From Actinoplanes liguriensis (GTDB lineage: Bacteria > Actinomycetota > Actinomycetes > Mycobacteriales > Micromonosporaceae), in contig KL571365.1 of assembly GCA_000715855.1 (NCBI GenBank), positions 1 to 6,678 on the forward strand: a stretch of 6,678 nt of DNA. The letters are read 5' to 3'. Positions 1-6,653 of this stretch are shown here, in pieces. A program made the position numbers and the translations under genes. The stretch's first letter is position 1; every line of letters begins with the position of its first letter. The notes under the pieces were generated by a model. It was given only the letters and a program-made list of their open reading frames with translations, ran no database searches and had not been told where the DNA came from.

Positions 1-1630
1 GCGTAGCGGCCGTCCGGGTCGGCCGTCGCGACCGCGTGGTGCAGCGCCGTCCAGTTCGGCGCGACCACCGTCAGCACCCGGGCCGCGCCGAGCTCGGACT
101 CCGCCCGCACGGCGTGCGCGGTCCGGTCCGCCGCGGTCTCGCCGGCCGTCGTGACCAGCACCGCGACCGCGACCGCGAGCAGCGCGAACACCCGGTCCAT
201 GCCGGCCAGCCGGGACATCCGTACCGCGGTCAGGCCCAGGCGCAGCTGCCCGGCGCGCAGGGCGGCGCCACCACCCCGGTCGGCGACCCGGATCAACAGC
301 CGCGCCAGCAGCACGGCGACCGCGACGGCGACGGCGATCGGGGCGAGCGCGCCGATCCCGGCGTCCGGGCTGCCGGACCGGGCCTGGTAGGCCGCCGCCG
401 CGGCGATCGCGACGAGCAGCACGTCGGCGAGCAGGGCGGCGCGACCGCTGCGAGCGGCCGGGACCTCCCGTTGCAGGACCACCACGGGCGTACGGATGAG
501 CAGCAGATCCCCCACGCCGAGGGTGACCAGCGCGACGACCGGGACCACCGCGGCCGCCGCCACCGACCAGACCACCGCCGTCAGCGTGGCACGCCCGCTC
601 AGCAGCCACGCGGCGGTGAGCCCGGCCACGACGCCGAGCAGGGTGCCGGCCAGCAGTGGCGCGAGGTGCTGCCCGGAGAGCAGGACGATCAGTCGTTGCC
701 GGTCACCGCCGCGCAGCTTGAGCAGGGCGGCGTCGCGGCGCCGGTGCCGGGCGGTGTAGCGGCCGGCCAGCGCGATCGCGTACCACCCGAGCAGCAGCAC
801 CGGGACGGCGGCGAGCAGCACCGCCCGCAGCAGCGCTCCCCGGCGCCGGACAGGTCCGCCCGTAACGCCACGGTCGGGTCGGTGATGGTGCCGAGCTGGC
901 CGGCCCGCGAGATCGCCGCACCCAGGTCGTAGCCACCGTCGCCGCGCAGCAGCGGCACCGGCACCTCGGCGGACCAGGTGAAGACCGGCTGGTCGAGCGG
1001 GGCGCCGGTGAACGTCTCGGCGACCGTGTAGATCGGGTCGAGGCCGCTCTCCACCAGGAACAGCACGTCCGCCCAGTAACCGGCGGCCGGGTCGCCGACC
1101 TCGTAGATGCCGGTGACCCGCATCGGGATCTTCGGCGCGGCGGGGGTGGCCCGCACGTCGAGCCGGTCACCGGCGCTCACGCCGAGCCGGTCGGCCACCG
1201 CCGCGGTGACCGCCGCGTCGCCGGCCGCGGCCGGGCAGCCACCGGAGGAGAAGGTGACGTGCGAGCAGAAGCCGTCGCGGTAGTCCACGTTGATGTGGTC
1301 GGCCACGCCGCCCGGGTCGATGACGCTCATCGGCCGGGACAGCCCGGTCACGCCCTCGGCCCCGGGCATCGGCAGCGTGCGCTGCACCGACTCACCGAAG
1401 GCGGTCAGCGCCTGGACCGGGGCGTCACCGGTCTCGCTGTCCCAGTGCACGACCACCGTGCGCTGGGCGGCCGGGATCGCATCGGCCGTGGTCACCGCGC
1501 TGCGGGCGGCCTCGGTCAGCGCGAACCACGGCGCGGCGGCGGCCACCGCGGCCGGCAGCGCGGTCAGGACCAGAAGCGTGCAGGCCTGTGCGGCCCGGGA
1601 GCGCACCGCGCCCCAGAGGATCGTGAACAT
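1..1630 (-). pseudogene. FtsX/MacB-family ABC exporter permease, frameshifted and cut by the window edge
   Basis: Membrane subunit of an ABC exporter of the FtsX/MacB superfamily; the cargo is unknown. From ATG 1630 the first frame gives a short cytoplasmic start, a transmembrane helix at about residues 16-36 ending in APWF, and a large extracellular domain with two cysteines (DGFC...GGCP). After about residue 264 this frame turns into Cys/Arg-rich nonsense and stops at 689. The adjacent frame, read from about 840 to base 1, has no stop and gives typical helices (starting LLRAVLLAAVPVLLLGWYAI), a basic loop with LLKLRGG, further helices, and the start of a second FtsX half with MSRLAGMDRVFALLAV. 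One missing base near 838-841 explains the switch. The cause may be real inactivation or a sequence error. Start choice: ATG 1630 has an AGGGGG 11 nt upstream; in-frame GTGs at 1642 and 1654 are alternatives. Leu256 is a TTA codon (863-865). No ATPase partner is visible, so it may lie beyond base 1. Confidence 0.8.
834..850 (-). other. Probable single-base deletion (frameshift site)
   Basis: The frame carrying the extracellular domain stays sensible up to LSGAG, whose last glycine codon is at 841-839. The frame carrying the transmembrane helices becomes sensible from the CTG at 833-831. Between them lies a run of four C on the plus strand (838-841). Adding one base to that run would join the two halves as LSGAGGALLRAV without any stop. 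A homopolymer slip is the simplest explanation, but the exact base cannot be fixed from sequence alone. Confidence 0.75.
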
Positions 1631-1701
1631 GCCCCGTCTCACCCCCTGGGACACAGCTTCACGCTCGCAAGCCCGGTTGGCATGCCCCGGCGGTCAGACC
1701 G
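1631..1701 (-). other. Short gap between the sulfatase operon and the exporter gene
   Basis: These 71 nt separate the FGE stop from the FtsX-type start. They hold a small inverted repeat, CGGTCAGACCG (1691-1701), directly after the FGE stop, and an 8-nt palindrome, GGCATGCC (1679-1686). Neither is followed by a T-run on the minus strand, and the stems are short, so I do not call a terminator. I found no clear -35/-10 pair. Whether the exporter gene has its own promoter or is read through from the operon is undecided. Confidence 0.5.
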
Positions 1702-2628
1702 TTATCCCTCTGATATGGACAGCGCCACCGTACGGAAACCCATGTTGCCCGTCGATGAATCGGGGGTGTTCGACGAGCGGGCCGCGTTCCGGTACCGATT
1801 GCAGTAGGAATCGTGGCACAGATACGACCCGCCGCGGATCACCCGAGCCGTCCCCAGCGACGGTCCCCGGGGGTCGTCCACCGGCGACTGGGCGTAGTAG
1901 CGCGGCGAGAACCAGTCCGCACACCACTCCCAGACGTTGCCGACGCTCTGGTAGAGGCCGTAGTCGTTGGGTGCGTACGACCGGGCCGGCGCGGTCGTGA
2001 TCCAGCCGTCCGCGCCGGTGTTGGTGTCCGGGAACTCGCCCTGCCAGATGTTGCAGGCCCACTCCCCGGCCGGCAGCTCGTCGCCCCACGGGTAGCGCAG
2101 CCCGGCACGGCCGCCGCGGGCCGCGCACTCCCACTCCGCCTCGCTGGGCAGCCGCCGGCCCGCCCACGCGCAGTAGGCCTGGGCGTCGTTCCAGCTCACG
2201 TGCACGACCGGGTGATCATCCTGGGCTGCCGACGAGGGACCGCCGGGGTGCGCCCAGTCGGCGCCCTCGACGCCGAGCCACCACGGGGTGCCCGCCATCC
2301 GGCCGGCGACCCGCTCCGGATCGGTGACGGCGAGGTGGAACACGGCGGACCAGCCGTACTGCTCGGCGTCGGTGCGGAAATCGGTGGCCTCGACGAACGC
2401 CCGGAAGTCCCGGACGGTCACCGCCGTGGCGTCGATGGCGAAGGCGTTCACCCGTACGGGATGAATCGGGCCTTCCCCGTCGGCGGGGTGACCGTCGTCG
2501 TGCGCGTCGCCCATCGCGAACCGCTGAGCGGGCACGGACACCTGCGGCACGTGATGGACACCGGTCCCGCGCTCGGCGAGCACGAGCGGGACGGCGGGCC
2601 GGTCCGACGACGGGGTGCAGCAACTCAT
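1702..2628 (-). CDS. Formylglycine-generating enzyme (SUMF1/FGE family sulfatase maturase)
   Basis: Copper-dependent oxidase that uses O2 to convert the Cys of a C-x-P-x-R motif in sulfatases to formylglycine. The product is 308 aa and the FGE-sulfatase domain fills about residues 24-304. Visible family marks are FAMGDA near 37-42, HPVVHVSWNDAQAYCAWAGRRLPSEAEWE at 139-167 (quoted as landmarks), GNVWEWC at 230-236, and the decisive GGSYLCHDSYCNRYR at 266-280. Cys271 and Cys276 match the active-site copper-binding pair of characterised FGEs, and numbering is almost the same as in the Streptomyces coelicolor enzyme. The usual GFRC near the C-terminus is GFRT here (Thr300). There is no signal peptide, so it acts in the cytoplasm. 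ATG 2628 overlaps the sulfatase stop by 4 nt (ATGA) and has no clear Shine-Dalgarno sequence, suggesting coupling to the sulfatase, its likely substrate. An N-terminal Cys3-Cys4 pair lies outside the main domain. The stop is TAA. Confidence 0.95.
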   Translation of the reverse strand: MSCCTPSSDRPAVPLVLAERGTGVHHVPQVSVPAQRFAMGDAHDDGHPADGEGPIHPVRVNAFAIDATAVTVRDFRAFVEATDFRTDAEQYGWSAVFHLAVTDPERVAGRMAGTPWWLGVEGADWAHPGGPSSAAQDDHPVVHVSWNDAQAYCAWAGRRLPSEAEWECAARGGRAGLRYPWGDELPAGEWACNIWQGEFPDTNTGADGWITTAPARSYAPNDYGLYQSVGNVWEWCADWFSPRYYAQSPVDDPRGPSLGTARVIRGGSYLCHDSYCNRYRNAARSSNTPDSSTGNMGFRTVALSISEG

Positions 2629-4094
2629 GATCGATACGATAAGTCGTCCAGGCCGCTCAGCGTCGGATCGTGGTTCACCGCGCCGACCGGGTACATCGAC
2701 GTCATCCAGTGGTAGAAGCGGTCGTCCCGCTCGACCAGCAGGGTGTAGAGGCGGTGCAGCATCCGCTCGCGGACCGGCGCCATCTCCGGGTGGTGGTAGA
2801 TGTTGAGCAACTCGTCCGGGTCCCGCTCCAGGTCGTAGAGCTCGTTCGTCGACTCCGGATTCACCACGAGTTTGTAGCGGTCCTCGCGGAGCATCCGCTG
2901 CGGGTACGGGAAGTGGTGCCCGTGGAACTCGCAGACGATGTCCGGCTGCCACTCCGGGTGCTCGCCCCGCACCAGCGGGACCAGGCTGCGCGAGTCGACG
3001 GCCGGGGTGGTGTCGGCGCCGGCCAGGTCGAGGATCGTGGCCGTGCAGTCGAGCAGGCTGACGAACTCGCGCCTCTCCTGCGGCGGCGCGCCCGGAATGC
3101 GAATGATTCCCGGAGTCCGGTAGATGTCCTCGTACATCGCCGGGCCCTTGTCGTGCAGGCGATGCGATCCGGTGAACTCGCCGTGGTCACAGGTGAAGAA
3201 CACCGACGTCTCCGGATTCAGGCCCAGCCTGTCCACCGCGTCGAGAATGCGTCCGATCTCGAGGTCGATCATCGAGACGTAACCCCAGTACACGGCGATC
3301 AGCTTCCGGGTCACCTCGATGGGCATCGAGTCGAACGTCCAGTGCGCGCTGTAGTTGCGCTGCACGGGCGGCTTGCCCTCGAACGTCTCCGCGATCGACT
3401 TCGGCAGCTCGACGACCGCCGGGTCGATCATGTCGAAGTACTCGTCCGGCACGATGTACGGCAGGTGCGGCCCGAAGAAATGGGTCGCGAGATAGAACGG
3501 CTTCCCCTCCCGCGCATACCGTTCGAGCAGCTCGATCGTCCGGGTCGCGAGATAGTGCTCGAACGTCGCTTCGAGGGGCTGATTCAACCGGGCCGCGAGC
3601 AGATTCCCCGGGCCCCCGTTGGGCAGGGTCCCACGGATCCGGTCATGGATCTCGTACGGCGGAAGGTCGTGCTCTTTCAAATAATCCAGGTAATCCGGGT
3701 GGTCGACCGGATTGTGCCACCCCGGCAGATGCGGCCCGTCGAAGCCGTAATCCGCCGGGGTGTTCGCCGTGCTCGCATGCCATTTGCCGAGCAGACCGCA
3801 GTTGTAGCCGCGCTCCTTCAAGGCCAGCCCGAACGTGAACGCGTCCGCCGGCAGATCCTCCTGATAACCGACGTTGCGCTCCTGGTTGGCGAGCACCTTG
3901 TGCCGGAACGGCGCCTGCCCGGTGAGCAGGCTCGCCCGCGCCGGCGTGCAGATGGCGGTCGGGGTGTACCACCGGTCGAACCGGGTGCCGGACGCGGCGA
4001 GCCGGTCCAGGTGGGGCGTGCTGACGTGCGGATTCCCGTACGCGCCGAGCGTGTCGACCCGGTGCTGGTCGGTCATCAGGAAGAGGAAGTTCAC
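2625..4094 (-). CDS. Type I (formylglycine) sulfatase, probably cytoplasmic
   Basis: Hydrolase of the alkaline-phosphatase superfamily, predicted to cleave a sulfate ester; 489 aa. The formylglycine motif is ICTPARASLLTG at 48-59, with Cys49 the residue to be oxidised and Arg53 its partner. Other expected active-site elements are Asp9 in MTDQHR (metal), Lys104 and His106 in GKWH, His210 in GPHLPY, Asp303-His304 in CDHGE (metal) and Lys316 in HDKG. The C-terminal part (RYKLVV...NELYDLERDPDELLN) resembles the DUF4976-type end common in this family. No signal peptide is present: the GTG start at 4094 leads straight into the first beta strand, so the substrate must be imported. The start overlaps the binding-protein stop (GTGA) and lacks a clear Shine-Dalgarno sequence; ATG at residue 7 would truncate the strand. 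Leu485 is TTA. The substrate is unknown; a phosphonate monoester hydrolase is a less likely alternative, since such enzymes share the fold and cofactor. Confidence 0.93.
   Translation of the reverse strand: MNFLFLMTDQHRVDTLGAYGNPHVSTPHLDRLAASGTRFDRWYTPTAICTPARASLLTGQAPFRHKVLANQERNVGYQEDLPADAFTFGLALKERGYNCGLLGKWHASTANTPADYGFDGPHLPGWHNPVDHPDYLDYLKEHDLPPYEIHDRIRGTLPNGGPGNLLAARLNQPLEATFEHYLATRTIELLERYAREGKPFYLATHFFGPHLPYIVPDEYFDMIDPAVVELPKSIAETFEGKPPVQRNYSAHWTFDSMPIEVTRKLIAVYWGYVSMIDLEIGRILDAVDRLGLNPETSVFFTCDHGEFTGSHRLHDKGPAMYEDIYRTPGIIRIPGAPPQERREFVSLLDCTATILDLAGADTTPAVDSRSLVPLVRGEHPEWQPDIVCEFHGHHFPYPQRMLREDRYKLVVNPESTNELYDLERDPDELLNIYHHPEMAPVRERMLHRLYTLLVERDDRFYHWMTSMYPVGAVNHDPTLSGLDDLSYRS
2640..2642 (-). 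promoter_or_regulatory. Rare TTA leucine codon just before the FGE start
   Basis: Codon 485 of the 489-codon sulfatase is TTA, 11 nt upstream of the FGE start codon. In Streptomyces, TTA codons need the bldA leucyl-tRNA and are linked to developmental control. A ribosome waiting here would cover the FGE start. The codon is seen directly; a regulatory effect in this organism is inference. Confidence 0.35.
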
Positions 4095-5062
4095 TTCGTG
4101 AAGCCCGCGCCGCTGTAGTAGGTGGCCGGGTCGGGGTTGGACGGCAGCTTGCCGGCGCCCACGAAGTAGTCGCCCAGGCCGGTCAGCCACTTGGTGATCG
4201 TCCCGTCGGCGGTGTAGCCGTCCAGGGTCTTCGAGTCCAGCATCCGGCTGTTCGCCGCGTCGGCCCGGACCGCGTCCTCGCTCTGCTTGTTCAGGGCCGC
4301 GACCAGCTTGACGGTCTCGTCCAGGTGCGCGGCCCGGTAGTCCATCGCCGCGCGCAGCACCTGGATCACCTTGGCGGTGGAGTCCGCGGCGACCTCGTTG
4401 CGGCCGATGAACGCGGTCGGGAACGCCATGGTGTCCGCGAAGTCCGAGTCCTTGGCCAGCTCGACCAGGTCCGGCTTCCTGGTCTTGATGGTGCTGATCG
4501 CCGGGTACCAGAAGCCGGCCGCGTCGATCTGGCCGGCGCCGAACGCGGTGACGATGGTGGCGGCGTCCATCGGGGTGCGCTTGATGTCGGCGTTGGTCAG
4601 GCCGGCCTTCTTCAGCGCGAGGGTGAGGATCATGTCACCCGAGGTGCCCTCCGGGACGCCGACCTTCTTGCCCTTGAGCTGGCTCAGGTCGGTGATCCCG
4701 GCCTGCCCGATCACCCGGTCGGCGTTGCCCAGCGAGTTCAGCGCGATGATCTTGGCCTTGCCGGAGGCCGGCAGCCAGACCGCGCCCGGTCCGAGGTAGC
4801 CGTAGTCCAGGTCGCCGGCCTGCATCGCGGTGATCTGCAGCGGGCCGTTGGTGAACACCTTGGCGCTGACCTCCAGGCCGTGCGCGGCCCAGAGTTTCTG
4901 GTCGTTCGCGATCGCCAGCAGGCTCGCGCCGTTGAAATCGGCGATGTAGCCGAATGTAACTTTTTCTGATGATTTTTCGCCCGACCCCGAGCCGGACTCG
5001 GTGTCGCCACAGGCGGCGACCCCGGCCAGCAGGGCAGCGGAGAGCAGGGCACGGCGTTTCAT
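4091..5062 (-). CDS. ABC transporter substrate-binding lipoprotein (SsuA/TauA/NMT1-like)
   Basis: Extracytoplasmic, membrane-anchored receptor that would deliver ligand to the adjacent permease; 323 aa. [18 protein letters not shown] is a lipoprotein signal with lipobox V15-A16-A17-C18. A Gly/Ser/Glu linker follows (about 19-34), then the periplasmic-binding fold of the aliphatic sulfonate/taurine/nitrate class: VTFGYIADFNGASLLAIAND, a lobe with ITAMQAGDLDYGYLGPGAVW (78-96), LKGKKVGVPEGTSGD (129-143) and VTAFGAGQIDAAGFWYPA (171-188). Family membership suggests a sulfonate or related anion; the sulfatase downstream makes a sulfate ester likely. The start ATG 5062 overlaps the ATPase stop (ATGA) and has AGGAG 8 nt upstream; longer upstream extensions in the same frame would run inside the ATPase gene and lose the signal peptide. 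Codons 29-36 are unusually AT-rich. Confidence 0.92.
   Translation of the reverse strand: MKRRALLSAALLAGVAACGDTESGSGSGEKSSEKVTFGYIADFNGASLLAIANDQKLWAAHGLEVSAKVFTNGPLQITAMQAGDLDYGYLGPGAVWLPASGKAKIIALNSLGNADRVIGQAGITDLSQLKGKKVGVPEGTSGDMILTLALKKAGLTNADIKRTPMDAATIVTAFGAGQIDAAGFWYPAISTIKTRKPDLVELAKDSDFADTMAFPTAFIGRNEVAADSTAKVIQVLRAAMDYRAAHLDETVKLVAALNKQSEDAVRADAANSRMLDSKTLDGYTADGTITKWLTGLGDYFVGAGKLPSNPDPATYYSGAGFTK
4955..4978 (-). other. AT-rich run of eight rare codons in the binding-protein linker
   Basis: Codons 29-36 of the binding protein (Glu-Lys-Ser-Ser-Glu-Lys-Val-Thr) all end in A or T, with GAA, AAA, TCA, GTT and ACA, inside a gene that otherwise uses G/C-ending codons almost throughout. 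The stretch lies between the lipobox cysteine and the first strand of the mature domain. Confidence 0.7.
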
Positions 5063-5820
5063 GCGAGGGACTCCTGATGATGGACAGCACTCCACACGCG
5101 ATTGCGGAGCGCGGCGAATTCTGGGCTCAGACGGACTTCTTCGGTACGGGGGTAGGGCAGCGCGACGTCGACGATCTCCGCGATCCGTCCCGGCCGGGCG
5201 GCCATCACGATCACCCGGTTCGCCAGGAAGACCGCTTCGTCGACGTCGTGCGTGATGAACAAGACGGTGCGTTTCTCCTGGTCCCAGGTGTCGAGCAGCT
5301 GCTCCTGAAGGCGAACGCGGGTTAACGCGTCGACCGCGCCGAACGGCTCGTCCATCAGCAGGATCGACGGGTTCACGGCGTACGCGCGGGCGATCGCCAC
5401 CCGCTGCTTCATGCCACCGGAGAGGGTCTTGGGCAGCGCGTCGGCGAACCGCTCCAGCCCGACGAGCTCGATGAAGTGATCCGCGATTCGCTTCCGCTCG
5501 GCGCTCGGCACGCCCTTCTCGCGCAGCCCGAACTCGACGTTCTTCCGGACGGTGAGCCACGGGAAGAGGGCGTACTGCTGGAAGATCACCCCTCGATCGG
5601 GGCCGGGCCCGCGGACCGGGGCGCCGTCGACCAGGGCCTGACCGCTGGTCGGCGTCTCCAGGCCGGCCAGGATGTTCATCAGCGTCGTCTTGCCGCAGCC
5701 GGACGGGCCGACGACGGTGACGAACTCGTTGTCGCGGATCTCCAGGGAGACGTCGCCGAGCGCGACGAACTCCTCGTTCTTGAGCGGGAAGACCTTGCGG
5801 ACGTGCCGGAGCGAGATCAT
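5059..5820 (-). CDS. ABC transporter ATP-binding protein (SsuB/TauB-like)
   Basis: Cytoplasmic ATPase powering import through the neighbouring permease; 253 aa, the usual length for nitrate/sulfonate/taurine importers. All nucleotide-binding motifs are intact: Walker [10 protein letters not shown] (38-46), Q-loop FQQYALFPW (80-88), signature LSGGMKQR (133-140), Walker B ILLMDEP (153-159) with catalytic Glu158, D-loop GAVDALT (161-167) and switch His191 in THDVDEA. The FPWLTV stretch after the Q-loop is typical of this subfamily. ATG 5820 forms an ATGA overlap with the permease stop and has AGGAG 5 nt upstream; the open frame continues further upstream, but only as an out-of-frame reading of the permease gene. 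Leu166, in the D-loop region, is encoded by a rare TTA (5323-5325). The gene overlaps the binding-protein start by 4 nt. Confidence 0.96.
   Translation of the reverse strand: MISLRHVRKVFPLKNEEFVALGDVSLEIRDNEFVTVVGPSGCGKTTLMNILAGLETPTSGQALVDGAPVRGPGPDRGVIFQQYALFPWLTVRKNVEFGLREKGVPSAERKRIADHFIELVGLERFADALPKTLSGGMKQRVAIARAYAVNPSILLMDEPFGAVDALTRVRLQEQLLDTWDQEKRTVLFITHDVDEAVFLANRVIVMAARPGRIAEIVDVALPYPRTEEVRLSPEFAALRNRVWSAVHHQESLA
5071..5075 (-). promoter_or_regulatory. Ribosome binding site of the binding-protein gene
   Basis: AGGAG lies 8 nt before ATG 5062, inside the last codons of the ATPase. It supports the start that gives a lipoprotein signal peptide. Confidence 0.8.
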
Positions 5821-6653
5821 CGGGTCTCCTGCCAGGAAGTCAACCGGCGTTCGCAGATGAGAAGCAGCCGGTCCATGAGCAGACCGAGCACGCCGATGCT
5901 GATCAGCCCGACGAAGATCGTCGGCAGGTCGTAGTAGAGCTGCGCGCTCTGCATCCGGTAACCGAGGCCCTGCTGCGCGGCGATCAGCTCGGCGGCGACC
6001 AGCGTCGCCCACGACGAGCCGAGCCCGATCCGCATCCCGACCAGGATGAACGGCGACGACGCCGGGATCACCACACGGGCGAAGATGGTGTGGTCCTTCG
6101 CGCCGAGAACCCGGGCCGCGTTGATCAGGGTCCGGTCCACGTTGACCACGCCCTGCAGGGTCGCGATCACGCAGGACAGGAACGAGGCCAGGAAGATCAC
6201 GAAGATCTTCGGGGTCTCCTCGATGCCCATCAGCACGATCGCGAGCGGGATCAGCGCCAGCGGCGGAATCGTCCGGAAGAACTGGATCCACGGCTCGATC
6301 AGCGCGCGAACCGGCGGGTACCACCCCATCAGGAACCCGACCGGCACCGCCGCCACCACGCCGAGCAGGAACCCGGCGAGCACCCGCCGCAGGCTCGCCA
6401 CCACGTCGCCGCCCAGCGTGCCGTCCCCGATCAGGTCGATCGCGCGGCGCAGCACCACCGGCGGCGACGGGATGTCCAGCCCGGAGACCGACAGCGCCCA
6501 CCACACGCCGAGCCCGGCAAGAACCGAGACAAGATTCAAAGCCGATTTGGGTACGGCCATTCGCCGCCCGCCGCGAGCCGACGCCGGTGCGGGTGCGGGT
6601 GCGGGTGCGGGTGCGGGTGAGGTCAACTGGGTGTCCGCCTCTGCCGCGGTCAT
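5817..6653 (-). CDS. ABC transporter permease (SsuC/TauC-like, BPD_transp_1 family)
   Basis: Inner-membrane channel subunit of the importer, presumably a homodimer as in related systems; 278 aa. Hydrophobic segments are seen at about 39-58, 88-112, 127-145, 149-170, 198-222 and 246-267, giving roughly six helices. The EAA-type coupling loop is [20 protein letters not shown] (178-197), with the conserved Gly184, which docks to the ATPase. [16 protein letters not shown] is characteristic of sulfonate/nitrate permeases. The N-terminus is unusual: a cytoplasmic Pro-Ala repeat (13-24) precedes the first helix. ATG 6653 has GGGAG 6 nt upstream, which supports it over the internal Met32 that would drop the Pro-Ala tail. 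Its TGA stop is part of the ATGA that starts the ATPase. The start codon is itself in an ATGA with an upstream frame. Confidence 0.94.
   Translation of the reverse strand: MTAAEADTQLTSPAPAPAPAPAPASARGGRRMAVPKSALNLVSVLAGLGVWWALSVSGLDIPSPPVVLRRAIDLIGDGTLGGDVVASLRRVLAGFLLGVVAAVPVGFLMGWYPPVRALIEPWIQFFRTIPPLALIPLAIVLMGIEETPKIFVIFLASFLSCVIATLQGVVNVDRTLINAARVLGAKDHTIFARVVIPASSPFILVGMRIGLGSSWATLVAAELIAAQQGLGYRMQSAQLYYDLPTIFVGLISIGVLGLLMDRLLLICERRLTSWQETR
5826..5830 (-). promoter_or_regulatory. Ribosome binding site of the ATPase gene
   Basis: AGGAG lies 5 nt before ATG 5820, inside the end of the permease gene. It fixes the start at MISLRHV and excludes the long upstream extension of this frame. Confidence 0.8.
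6586..6621 (-). repeat. Hexanucleotide tandem repeat encoding Pro-Ala
   Basis: On the plus strand GGTGCG occurs five times in a row from 6586 to 6615, followed by a sixth copy with one change (GGTGAG). Read on the minus strand it encodes the alternating Pro-Ala tail of the permease. Because the unit is six bases, gain or loss of copies would keep the frame and change only tail length. Confidence 0.9.

Noticed and set aside
150..340. GCGACC/GACGGC short repeats as a tandem repeat element
   Set aside because: They encode Ala-Val runs of transmembrane helices in the open exporter frame, so they reflect amino acid and codon bias.
834..850. Programmed -1 frameshifting in the exporter gene
   Set aside because: There is only a GGGG run without a good slippery heptamer, and I know of no recoding in FtsX-type permeases. 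A one-base deletion or sequence error is simpler.
36..932. Plus-strand open frame of 298 codons opposite the exporter gene
   Set aside because: The product is a low-complexity Arg/Gln/Gly/Pro-rich sequence with no recognisable domain. The opposite strand encodes clear transmembrane helices.
1679..1701. Small palindromes after the FGE stop as a terminator or operator
   Set aside because: The stems are only 4-5 bp, there is no T-run, and such short palindromes are common in GC-rich DNA.
1813..2715. Plus-strand open frame opposite the FGE gene
   Set aside because: It has no recognisable motif and antisense-type composition, and the FGE on the other strand is unambiguous.
2670..4118. Plus-strand open frame of 482 codons opposite the sulfatase
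   Set aside because: It mirrors the sulfatase gene almost exactly and is rich in Arg, Val and His, as expected for the antisense of GC-rich coding DNA. The sulfatase frame carries all catalytic motifs.
5059..6504. Long upstream extension of the ATPase frame (similar extensions exist for the binding protein, sulfatase and FGE)
   Set aside because: The extensions only read the preceding gene out of frame. Domain starts, ribosome sites and the 4-nt overlaps all place the true starts internally.
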